Below are positions 37,240 through 47,160 of a stretch of DNA of 64,000 nt, piece after piece. Where the stretch lies: assembly GCA_946807835.1 (NCBI GenBank), contig OX327683.1, positions 10,979,001-11,043,000 on the forward strand, given 5' to 3'. Both the position numbers and the translations under genes were made by a program. The notes under the pieces were generated by a model that saw nothing but the letters and a program-made list of their open reading frames with translations, was not told the DNA's origin and did no database searches. Position 1 is the stretch's first letter. Each line of letters opens with the position of its first letter. The stretch is from Ailanthus altissimus (lineage: Eukaryota; Streptophyta; Magnoliopsida; Sapindales; Simaroubaceae).

Positions 37240-37252
37240 AAGTTTGGGGGAA
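37240..37252 (+). other. Polypurine tract of copy C
   Basis: AAGTTTGGGGGAA immediately before the 3' LTR (starts 37255): the site where plus-strand DNA synthesis would be primed. Confidence 0.85.
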
Positions 37253-37254
37253 TT

Positions 37255-38700
37255 TGATAAGGGCAAATTTGTCATATATTTTCTCATGTTTTTATTATTG
37301 ATATTTTATGATTTTATGAGAATAGATGGCTATTTATGTGCATTATTGTTATTTATAGGGACTTGAACGAAATTTAAAGAAAGAACGCAAAAGGAGCGAA
37401 AACAGGGACTAAAATGTAAAGTTTTCAAAGTATGTGTCCATCGCCCCAGCGCCACAAGTATTTTAGCCCCAGCTCTGAAATAGTGATCGAAATAGAAAAA
37501 CGACTTGCTTAAGTCGCGTATAGCGCCCCAGCGCCAGAAATTCACCGCGCCAGCGGTGAAGCCGTTTTCATGCAGCGCCCCAGCGCCAAGATCCCACCGC
37601 TCCAGCGGTGATCGCTTTTTCACGCGTCGCCCCAGCGATAGATGCATAGCGCGCCAGCGGTAGTGCGAGTCCTAATCCGACGAGAATTGAGATTTTCAAG
37701 CTCAAATCAATCCCTATATAAAGCCACTCGTTCCCAACCTTCAAGGAGGAATCCAAGACGACCCAAGAGCACCAAGAATACAGAGCACGAGTCTTGGAGA
37801 GCAATAGGAGCTTAATTGAAGCATCTTTAGAGAGAGATACAAGACGTTCTTCGGCATCAAGAGTTTCTAGACAGCGCAATTAAGAGCAATTCTACGTCTA
37901 TATCGGTTTGCTAATAATTGTATCATGATTTATAATTATTTTTACTGCTGTTCTCTTGTAACCATGAGCTAACTTGTTTTCTAGGGTTAATATTTGAACT
38001 CAATATGTGTGCTTAATTGCCATATCTTTTAGTATTTAATAAACTTAGTCATTTATTATTTAAATTACTTGTGTTTAATGCTTCAATATATCTGGCCAAT
38101 ATATGGTGAATGAGTTGGTAATATTATTGATAAACTCGGAAGAGGAATCATAATATTTAGACCTAGGTAATTTGATGCATGATTGTAGAGTAACATTCAA
38201 TGTTGCATATGCAAGTTTCAACTTAGGATAGGAATATACCTAATTGGCATGTATGATCAATAAGACCTAATCTTAATGAATCTTAATTTATTACAAGTAC
38301 CATAGGAATATAGGTATTTGGTAAATTAAGGTATACTTGTATGACCTTGGAAGAGGCTTATGAATACATTAGTGTCTTGATCAATAATAAAGACTAAGTG
38401 AGTTAAATATTAGAGGATTAATCATTAAAAAGCATATTGAGGGATAATATTAATCCTAGGTTCTCTCTACGTTGCTATATCTTTAAATCTCATTGCATTG
38501 TGTTTTTGTTTTATATTTCTTACATTCATTCTTAGATTTTTATTTTTCTGAATAATTATTAGGAAGATATAATTTTAGTAATTGGTTAAAAAGAAAGAAT
38601 TATCCCTGTGGGTTCGACATCCGACTTATTTAGTCTCTTTATTACTTGCATACGATAGTGTATACTTGCACTTAATTTATGATATAGAAATATCGCATCA
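37255..38700 (+). repeat. 3' LTR of copy C
   Basis: 1446 bp, identical by eye to the 5' LTR, followed by the target duplication CATGT (38701-38705). Confidence 0.95.
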
Positions 38701-39059
38701 CATGTACATCTCTTCTAATTTTGGCTTCCTTTCTTGTTAAAGTTTTAGTTCAGAAAGAAATCCAAGAGGATTCATAAGCTGAGATTATTGACCTTAATTA
38801 TTGCCATATGAGAAATTGGGATGATTAATTCACCTTTAATTGTAGAAGTTTAAGTTGGGGTTATTCAGTGTCCTGTTAAGATTTTCCTTATATTGAGTTA
38901 GTTTTAGGCACTAGAAATTTGCATGATTGTCTCTATAAAAATCATAAGTAACAGTTTAGCTCTTTAAAGCATTTACTTTGATAGCAAGTTTACTTTTGCA
39001 ATTAACAAAGTAAGCATCTCTACATTATGAATACTAGCGACTTTCTTTGAGCTACTCTC

Positions 39060-39740
39060 TCAATGGCCATTAATAGCTATTGCAAGCCATTTTCTCTAAT
39101 AGGTCATAAGCCTCATTGGTAGATTTCCTCATTAAAGTATCTCCTGCTACAACATCAATAATTATCCTTAAGTGTGCCATCAATCCATTGTAGAAGGTTT
39201 GAACTAGCAGCCACTTTGGTACTCTATAGTGTGGACACTTTCTTAGCATGTCTTTGAATCTCTCTAAATCTTCATAAAGGGACTCCAAGTCATACTGCAC
39301 AAAGAAGGTGATGTCATTCCTCATTTACATTGTTTTGGCTGAGGGGAAGAATTTCAATAAAACTTTATGGGCCAAGTAATCTTATGTTATAATAAACCTA
39401 GATAGTAATGACATCAGCTAGTTCTTTGCCTTGTCTCAAAGTGAAAAAGAAAATAGTCGAAGCCATATTACATCATGCGAGACTCTATTGTATTTAAACA
39501 AATCGTAAATATTTAAAAAATTCATGATATGTTCATTCAGATCATTGTTTGGCAATCCACTGAATTGTGCCGAGTCTTTCAACATCTAGATTATACCAAG
39601 CTTGATTTCAAAGTTATTGGCATTAATAGTATGTCTCTAAATGCTACAATGGACGCCATTTACTAGTGTAATTGCAAAGTCTCATAGTGATCTTTGTGCT
39701 TCATCTTGGTTTTACTCAGGTATTATGAATGGCTAAAAAG
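39060..39740 (-). pseudogene. gag remnant of copy B
   Basis: Minus strand, 39070-39324 open: MRNDITFFVQYDLESLYEDL, MLRKCPHYRVPKWL, LVQTFYNGLMAHLR and NEAYDLLEKM. The alignment to the gag of copy C is residue by residue. It continues degenerate to about 39740. It was cut from its linker part (31140-31303) by the insertion of copy C. Confidence 0.85.
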
Positions 39741-39877
39741 TAATTGAAAAATAAAAATAACAACAAATGAAAAGTAATTGTACAATTAAAAGAAAAATGT
39801 TTGAACTAAGAATAGGATAGATTGATATAAATATTAACAAAAATAATAAAAATTTCACAACAATGGTGCCAAAAACT

Positions 39878-41029
39878 TATTTTTTGGATTAGAGCGCAAG
39901 TACACGTTGTCGTAAATAAGTAATATACTGAAAATAGAGTATTATTTCTACAAGAAAATAATATTACTTTGTTAAGTACTAAAATTGTGTTTTCTATTCT
40001 TATTCAAACAATCTAAGTATTCAAACCAATAAAACTTAAATCAAATAAACAAATAAAATAAAGTAAAATAAAGCAAAAAAAAGTAATATGTTAATTCACC
40101 AATTGTATAGAGCCAATGACTACAATTATTCCTCAATACTTCATTTGAATCTCAATTATTCTTCTTAAGTTATTCATCAATATGAATTATTAACCAAGAA
40201 GTCTAATACATTCACAAGCCTCTTTCGATGATCTACTAAAAATATTTTGCTTAATTAATTATCTATATTCTTATGGTAATTAGATTAAAACAAAACTCAT
40301 TAGGAATAGGTTCTCTATCAGTTATGTATGTTATACGAATATATTCCTATTTCACATGAAACTTAAAGTTGTTATACAATGATCATATATCAATCTATTT
40401 AAGACCAACACTTAAATTTATTTCCCAAGTTCATTAGGGTTCCCACAATAATCTAATTATTGATTAAATAATTGGAAGACATTAAGCATGGAATAAACTT
40501 AACAAGTATATATTGAATTCATAATTAACAGAAAATAAATTGATTTAAGTTACATATTGAGTTCAAATTATAATCCTATATGAAGAAATTAGTTCATAGT
40601 GAAACAAAGGGTTCTAGAACTTATTAAGAAAAACGTCATGAAAATTATAAAAACTAGAAGATAAAGAGTTGAAGAGATAAAACTAATTTATTCAATCTTT
40701 TAGACTTCTAACTCTGTAAAGAGTTGTTTCTATCGTGCTCTCTGTTCTCTTCTCTTGAAATAGGCTTCTTGATCTTCTATTTATAGGCTTATATATTTAA
40801 ATTAGGGTAAAATATCGAATACAAGTTAGATTTGAATTTTTATATTCAGCACCCAGTGACCAACGCCGCAGCCCTGGCTTTTTCCTTAGATTTTCATCCC
40901 AAATAGCTCAATTGACTTCAAACCTACAAAATGATAATAAAGCACATAAAAAGCCTAAAATTCACACTTGAAATGAACAAATGCTAAGCTTACAAAAGCT
41001 TAAATAATAAGTATAAAATACGCCTATCA
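39878..41029 (-). repeat. 5' LTR of copy B
   Basis: About 1150 bp, shorter than the family's 1.38-1.45 kb because the GC-rich middle has mostly been lost (a remnant CAACGCCGCAGCCCTGG is at about 40861-40877). Confidence 0.75.
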
Positions 41030-42300
41030 GTAAATTAGTTAGCACTATGATTATATGAGCTTGTAAGTAAAGGCCCAGGTTTCTAGCTGCACTAAACTTT
41101 CTCTGTAAGTTGGTATCTCTTATCAAAATTCGCCAAAGCTTTATTGACATAATAGATCGACCTTTGAGTTATATCATTCTCCTCTCTTAGTATTGCTGGC
41201 AATCTCAGAGACAACTAAGTAAATTAGGAGTTTATCACCCAGTTGAAGACTAACGAGTAGGGGAGGATCCCCTAAATATTACTTTACTTTTTTGAAAGCC
41301 TCTACACACTCCAGAGTTGAGACTATGCTATTCCTTTCCTTTAAGGCTTTAAAGAAAGGCTGGCAGTGATTGATGGCCTTGAAGATGAACTTGCTCAGGG
41401 TAACCACCCTTCCTCCTAAACTCTACACATCTTTAAATGTCTTGGGTGTCTTCATCTCTTTTATCGCTCTAATTTTTTTGGATTCGCTTCACTTCCTCTT
41501 TCTTATATAAAAAAACCAAGGAATTTACACTTGGTCACACCAAAGGCATATTTCTCTAAGTTTAGTTTCATGTTGTACCTTCTTAATACCTTAAATTTCC
41601 CTTTTAGGTCTGACCCGTGGTTAGCAACAAATATTGACTTAATGATCATATCATCTATATAGACCTCTATGGCCTTTTTAATTTGATCTTTAAAAAGCTT
41701 ATTTATTAAGCCCTAACATTCTTGAGCCTAAAGAGCATTGCTTTGTAGCAGTAAAAATCATTATTAACGACGAAGGTAATCTTCTCCTCATCTGAGCCAT
41801 ACATCCCAATTTAGTTATAGCCTAAGAAGGTGTCCATAAAGCTTAGAAGCTTGTGCCCTGAGGTTGCATCAACCAGCTGGTCCATTCAAGGTAAGAGGAA
41901 GTTGTCTTTAGGGCAAGCCTTATTGAAATCGATGAAGTCTACACATATGGCCACTTCTTGTTTACTTTCTTCACTAGTACCACATTGAAGACTACTATGG
42001 GTGCTGAGCCTTGTAGATGAAGCCAACACTGAATAGCTTATCAACCTCTTCTTTTATGGTTTTGTACCTTTATTGTTTGAAAGGTATCTTATTTTACTTA
42101 ACTAGTTTGTAGTTGGGATCCATATTCAACTTGTGGCAAGCTATTCTCGAATCAATCTCAGGCATGTCTTCATGGGACCAAGCGAAGACATCTGCATACT
42201 CTCTGAGATAGGTGATTAAAGTTTCCTTAACTTCATCAGGCATTGAATAGCCTATTTTGACTGTTGTGGTTAGATCGTCTATTAAGATAGGAACCAAGAT
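41030..42300 (-). pseudogene. Reverse transcriptase of the Tat element
   Basis: Minus-strand pieces. The N-terminal part at 42094-42297 is open (LREYADVFAWSHEDMPEID, HKLNMDPNYK), the classical start of Tat RT. The catalytic box VYIDDMI is at about 41643-41663, FGVTKCKFLGF at about 41500-41560, and the connection LGGRVVTLSKFIFKA and HCQPFFKALKER at about 41340-41440. It ends LQAHIIIVLTNL at the border of copy B. Stops and frameshifts abound. Confidence 0.82.
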
Positions 42301-44560
42301 TAGCTTTTCACCAAGCTCACCTTACTTCACTTTACTTTTCTCTCTCAAGTCTAACATAGCGATTTGGTAACTCAGTCTTACTACAGTTGCATAATATTTT
42401 CTAATAGTCTTCTGGTCCTCATTCATCAGGATCTTCATTGGTAAGTAGTATATGGAGACAACAGCCCAAGTTGGCATGAAGAAAGGTCAACCCAAGATTA
42501 GATTATACGCTTAGGTGATCTACAACTAAAAATTCAATCATATAAACTATTGCATTTAGATAACTACCAATGTAAACATGAATGAGGCATCACATCATCC
42601 CCCGTGAATCCCATCAAATAAGTGAAGATATGTTAACCTAGGGGACTTAATTCTTATTCTATCTAGTGCATCTTTACATCTTTATAAATCATTTCTCCTA
42701 ATGATGACACGAGTAACCTCATTGGTGTTGATTCTAATGATGACTACAAGGGCATCATCATAGAGGAACGCTACACCTCGGCAGTATTTGTGTGTACACA
42801 GGGGGGTAAGATGTGCAACATTTATCTACATTACCTTCGTAATGTTTCTCGTAGTTTCTCAAGCATAGTTCCTTACTGCTTTCCTGGAGGTCCCTACTTT
42901 GGTTGGGCTTCCTGAGATCACATTGACCTTAAGACCATGCTTTGGTATAGGTTTCTCAAGTACAGCCTGTCACATTTGGGTTTATCCTTTTACTTAATGC
43001 CCAATTTGCATTGAGATTTCCTCACTTCACTGAGAAACTCTTTTAACAAGTCATTCCTGATTATAGCCTCGATATACTCTTTCAACTTAAAGCATTTAGT
43101 AGTGATGTGGTCGTATCCTTCATGAAAGTCACATTACTTCCACTTACTACTCCCATTTAGGCTTTTAGAGCCACAATTTATTTTTTTATGGCAAAAAAGA
43201 TGTTTTTTTTCTCGAGGTGTTCAATTGATTGTAGGATAGGAACTACGACACCTCCATGGTATATTGTGGACGTAATTGGCTAAAATTTGGCAGTATAGGG
43301 TGTAATCTGAGTAGAGCTAGATTTTCTCATTGTTAGGCGTCTTCGACGCAGAGAGCAGAACTGAGACTAACTGTTCTTCTCAATCTTTCCTTAGGATATA
43401 GGTTGTTTAATTTATCCTCTTACCTTTTCATTTGAGACTTTTCATCTATTTCGATCTATTTTAAGGTCATAGCATATGCCTCACTATATGTCTTTGATTC
43501 TGATTCTTGGAAGGCAAACTACAGCTTTCCCAACCTGAGATTTTTCTTGAAATTGATAAGTGTCTCCTTAGCACAGAAGACACCCATATCAGTGACCTCA
43601 TCATAAAACCTCTGTACAAAGTCCTTGAAAGACTCGAACTTTTCTTACTTAACATATATTAATATAAAGAGATCTTTAGGCTTGTCTTACGTGTATTAAA
43701 ACCAAAAAATAAAAGCCTCAGATAGTTAGTCAAAACTACTTATTGCCTTAGGCTCCAAATTTCAAAACCAGGCTCAGGTCGTTCCACCTAAAATGTTGAG
43801 AAATATGTGGCACCTCGCCTTTTTAGTATGGGGTCTCTGTAAAGCTCCAAGTGAACTTTTAGGTTAATTCTACCCTCATAGTTGACGAGCTGTGGCATCT
43901 TGAACTTTGGAGGAAAAAAAGTGTTCTTGATGTTAATAGTAAATAAGGGTTTGGTCTATATTATGGGAAAATGGCTCATTTTCATATCCCTTGCTCGATG
44001 GATATCCTCTAAATCTTGTTATAGCTTGTCAACCTTTATTATGAGCTATGCAATAGTGTCATCCATTTCAATGGCCTTAGCCTCCTTGCAAGCTTGGCAC
44101 TTAACATTAAGCGAGTCTCGAAGGTCACCATTAAAGGGTTGTTTTATCTCTTGTCAATAGTGTTTCCCAATCTGTTGTGAGCAGTAGATCGAAGTTCTTT
44201 TTTAAGAAGAGAGAGAGACTTGCTCTTACTAATATGTCTACGATGTGAAGACTCATAGAGCAGTGACTTATAGATTTGTCATGGTAAGTAGAAGTAGGAG
44301 CAGGTTGAGTCTTCCTATAAGCTTCCTTCTTAGTTTTTTTTTTTATCATCAAGCATTCTCATCAGATGGTTCATTCAATAGCCTCGAGGCGTTCCCTTGA
44401 GTATATTTGAGGAACCTCTCTAAGTCCTCAGCAACCTTTTCTATGAGCAAGTGTTTGGTTAAGGCACCAATTTTTCTTGACATTTCAGATATAGCGAAAG
44501 GCTTCAACTAGCTCTTGGTTAGTCAGACTTGACAAAGTGTTACAAAGTATGCTTTTCTTG
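42301..44560 (-). pseudogene. gag and protease region of the Tat element
   Basis: Near 43060-43160 the minus strand reads CDFHEGYDHITTKCFKLKEY, the unusual zinc-knuckle-like signature of Tat gag proteins. 43460-43900 holds further gag sequence (KDFVQRFYDE in a shifted frame). The protease between gag and RT is not recognisable. Everything is frameshifted. Confidence 0.65.
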
Positions 44561-44714
44561 AAGACTCTGCACAGTCAACGCTAAATGTTTGGGGCAAAAT
44601 TTAGTCATACCTATCAAGGCTAACCTAAATATTCAAAAGTTTGTTAAGTGAGGAAATATTTGAGTCTCTTGGTCTTTTGGTATCAAGAGTTGGGCTCGAC
44701 CTTTCAGTTTTACT

Positions 44715-45850
44715 ATCATGACCTAACTTAGATCTGACAAGATATTGTCCACTTTGGGTTGGGTCATGACAGATGGTATCAGAGCCACTATCGGTACGCA
44801 ATGGAACGATGGTGGGGCAAACCTTAGCAAGGATGCTGAGTCCTTAAAGGGTTATTGTCATGACCTAACCCAGACCTGACAAGATATTGTCCACTTTGGG
44901 TTGGGTCATGACAGATGGTATTAGAGCCACTCCCGGTACACAGTGGAATGATGGTGGGGGTGTACACAGTGGAATGATGGTGGGGTAAACCTCAACAAGG
45001 ACGCTGAGTCCTTAAAGGGGGGTGTATGTAAAACCTTAAGTAAATCCCACATCACCAAAGCAAAGGAGAGATGCTGGGTTTATAAAAGGGTGACCCACAC
45101 CTTAATTGGCAAGATGCGTTTTGGGTGAAAGATGCTTGCCTGAAGCCCAAGAATAAAACCGTGCGAGCTTGAACCCAAAGTAGACAAGATCTTGTTAGGT
45201 TTGAGTTAGGTCATGACAGATGGTATTAGAGTCATTCCCGATGCGTAGCAGAGCAGTAGTAGGGTAAACCTCAGCAAAGATGTTAAGTCCCTAAAGGGGT
45301 GTATGTAACACCTTAGGCAAATCCCACATCGCCAAGGCACAAGAGAGATGATGAATTTATAAGGGGTAATCCATACCTTAATTGGCAAGATGTGTTTTGA
45401 GGGAAGGTTACATGCGTGAAGCCCAAGAATAAAACTATACGAGCTTGGGCCCAAAGCGGACAATATCCTGCTAGGTCTGGGTTGGGTCATGACATATGGT
45501 ATTAGAGCCACTCTCTTTGCGTAGTGAAGCGGTGGTAGGGCAAACCTCAGCAAGGACGCTGAATTCCTAAAGGGGTGTATGTAACACCTTAGGCAAATTC
45601 CACATCGTCAAGGCATGAGAGAGATGCTCAGTTTATAAAGGTGACCCAAAGGCAAGACGTGTTTTAGGTGTAAGACGCTTACATGAAGCCCAAAAATAAA
45701 ACTATGAGGGCTTCGGCCCAAAGCGGACAATATCTTGTTAGGTCTAAGTTGGATCATGACCCAATTAAGGTATGGGTCACCTATTATAAACCCAGCATCT
45801 CTCTCGTGCCTTGGTGATGTGGGATTTTCCTAATGTGTTACATTTATGGT
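44715..45850 (+). mobile_element. TRIM element concatemer (tandem LTR-internal-LTR units)
   Basis: Three LTR-like units of about 195 bp, 45023-45218, 45300-45494 and 45576-45760, begin TGTATGTAA and end near GGGTCATGAC(A). They are separated by internal segments of exactly 81 bp (45219-45299 and 45495-45575). Each internal segment starts with a TGGTATC/TAGAGC primer-binding site for initiator tRNA-Met and ends with an AAAGGGG polypurine tract. Two truncated LTR ends with their own internal segments precede them (44717-44771, 44858-44913). No coding capacity: this is the anatomy of terminal-repeat retrotransposons in miniature, here in head-to-tail tandem. Confidence 0.85.
45757..45845 (-). 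repeat. Inverted partial TRIM LTR
   Basis: Reverse complement of the first about 88 bases of the TRIM LTR (words GGTATGGGTCACC, CCCAGCATCTCTCT, GCCTTGGTGATGTGGGA, TGTGTTACA), ending against the third direct unit. It makes a large potential hairpin with 45576-45663. Confidence 0.85.
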
Positions 45851-46300
45851 ATTGGAACCAAGACTAAGTAATGGGTCACTAAGAACTGGATGAGAACTAA
45901 ACTGCTCGTTGGAACCCGAGGAACACAAAAAACACGATGTCAGGGGTAAGACCTGGCAGGGTGGCCAGCGATAGCCCTCTAACGCTCAAGTAAAATGGTG
46001 ACTCAGTGGTAAGTATTCCCTAGGGTTTTTACCCTAAAGAGAATATAGAGAAAAGATAAAAATAAATCTTTTACTATAGTTGATATGCTTATTTCAGATT
46101 CTATCTTACCCTTATTCAAATTTAGAGTTAAGCTTTGAGCGTGAATGGGGCTGGCTATTCGTGAAACTAAACACACACGAATATTGATACAAACAAAGCT
46201 GCACAGCCTATATGCAAACAAGAGAAAGAACTTATACGTGGGCTTAAAGGGACTCATAAGACACATGGGCTTAGAGAGGCTTAAGGTCAGTAATTATATA
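45851..46300 (-). repeat. Probable Tat 5' leader / LTR debris
   Basis: Minus strand includes ACTTGAGCGTTAGAGGGC and CCCTGCCAGGTCTTACCCC (about 45938-45990), a style of sequence common near the R/U5 end of Tat LTRs. No boundaries could be fixed. Confidence 0.4.
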
Positions 46301-47160
46301 ATCAATTAAGTTTGCCAAGTGGGCCAATCAGAAGACTTAGAGTTAAGCATTTTAAAGAAGTTTGTGAGATGACAAACACATAGAGGTCTGGCATAAGCCC
46401 AAATTCATTTCAAATAAGTCCATATCAGATTCAAGGGAACATAATCACTTTGATTAAGGTTCTAGAATAATCAAATTGAAGATCTACACAACTTTTGAAA
46501 GGTCCAAGATATTAATTTCAAATTTAAATTTGATATAGGCAAAGTTTTTAGAGATTTAATTATAGAATGCCAGCAATCACTTTTCCTTCAAATTCAAGAC
46601 TTAGAAACATGCTTGTTGAATTAGTAGAGATTATGTTTGAATTTTGTAATTATAATTGTTATGTTAGTTGTAATTGTGGACTTTTGGGTATAAGGGTAGC
46701 TGTAAGTTTATTGTGATATATTTAAATTTTGTTGTGTTAGTTGTAATTGCAGACTTTTGGGTGTGAGGATAGCTGTAAGTTTAGACTTTGAATGAGAGGG
46801 TAGTTGTAAGTTTAAAATTTAAGTTTGAAAGTTGTAACTGGACATCCCATGTGGTCTCTATAAATATCATGGGGATTGAGAGTAAGGATACAGAATTCAG
46901 AAAATAAATTTAGAGAGTTTTTATGTTCTTCTTTTATTCTTGAAAGGACTTTGAACTTATTAAGATTATTCTTGTGGCGTTCAAACGATTGGACTTATCA
47001 CCTTGATTCTTGAGTGTCCTTGGGTTCTTTGGTGTGGTGTCCCATCTTCATCTGTAGTCTTGGTTCTTGCCTTGCTAAGTCAAGGGTCAAGACTCATCAA
47101 ACTTGCATCCTAAAGATCGTAGGGTTCAATTCCACGTTTTAGTGTTGGATTTCGTCACAT
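46301..47160 (+). repeat. LTR-like fragment with promoter-type repeats
   Basis: GTTGTAATTGTGGACTTTTG and its variant GTTGTAATTGCAGACTTTTG, with GTAGCTGTAAGTTTA, form an approximate tandem of about 75 bp (46668-46775), and a third shorter relative follows. TCTATAAATATC at about 46858 is a plausible TATA box. CTTGTGGCGTTCAAACGATT (about 46972) resembles CTTGTGGCGTCCATACGACT of the CRM-like LTR. Probably an LTR of a related chromovirus; no ends or coding region found. Confidence 0.4.

Larger units (their letters stand above)
31304..38700 (+). mobile_element. Young, complete Athila-like non-autonomous LTR element, copy C
   Basis: 7397 bp. LTRs of 1446 bp each (31304-32749 and 37255-38700) show no difference by eye. 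The 5-bp target duplication CATGT is at 31299-31303 and 38701-38705. The primer-binding site matches tRNA-Asp, and a polypurine tract precedes the 3' LTR. It holds one coding region (gag plus protease, 32889-35468) broken only by a single TAA. There is no RT, RNase H or integrase core. A 1.8-kb non-coding tail follows. Identical LTRs mean very recent insertion, so the enzymes must have come from elsewhere. Confidence 0.95.
25669..41029 (-). mobile_element. Athila-like non-autonomous LTR element, copy B (hosts hAT-like element and copy C)
   Basis: Minus-strand element with 3' LTR at about 25669-27051 (starting TGATGGGTG on its own strand after a TTTGAGGGAG polypurine tract) and 5' LTR at about 39878-41029 (starting TGATAGGCG). 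The primer-site region reads TTTTTGGCACCATTG on the minus strand (about 39860-39877), a decayed version of that in copy C. It contains gag (39070-39324 and around), a gag linker, and an integrase C-terminal stub (about 30640-30840). Flanking duplications are imperfect (GTAAT/GTAAA). The Tat frame is continuous across it. Confidence 0.8.
13170..46300 (-). mobile_element. Old Tat-lineage Ty3/gypsy retrotransposon, split by nested insertions
   Basis: Pieces of one minus-strand element, from right to left: LTR/leader debris (about 45.9-46.3 kb), gag (about 43.0-43.9 kb), RT (about 41.03-42.3 kb), the start of RNase H (25490-25668), the rest of RNase H (about 19.93-20.375 kb), integrase (about 18.89-19.93 kb), then a plus-strand antisense ORF (13.55-17.3 kb). 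The pol reading resumes correctly on either side of both Athila-like insertions, so all pieces belong to one copy. Residue patterns (gag CDFHEGYDHITTKC; RT FGVTKCKFLGF; integrase FASLAHPQSYG) are those of Tat elements. Exact outer ends and the 3' LTR were not found, and the left end may be obscured by the CRM-like insertion. Confidence 0.75.

Noticed and set aside
44774..44785. TGGTATCAGAGC copies in the TRIM array as possible tRNA genes.
   Set aside because: Only the tRNA 3' complement is present, directly after each LTR, so they are primer-binding sites and not tRNA genes.
44715..45850. CRISPR-like direct repeat array.
   Set aside because: Units are about 195 bp with 81-bp internal segments that are themselves homologous, and the host is a plant; TRIM structure explains all of it.
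46300..47160. Endogenous pararetrovirus promoter.
   Set aside because: Only a TATA and short repeats are present; no viral coding domain lies nearby, and U5-like words resemble a Ty3/gypsy LTR instead.
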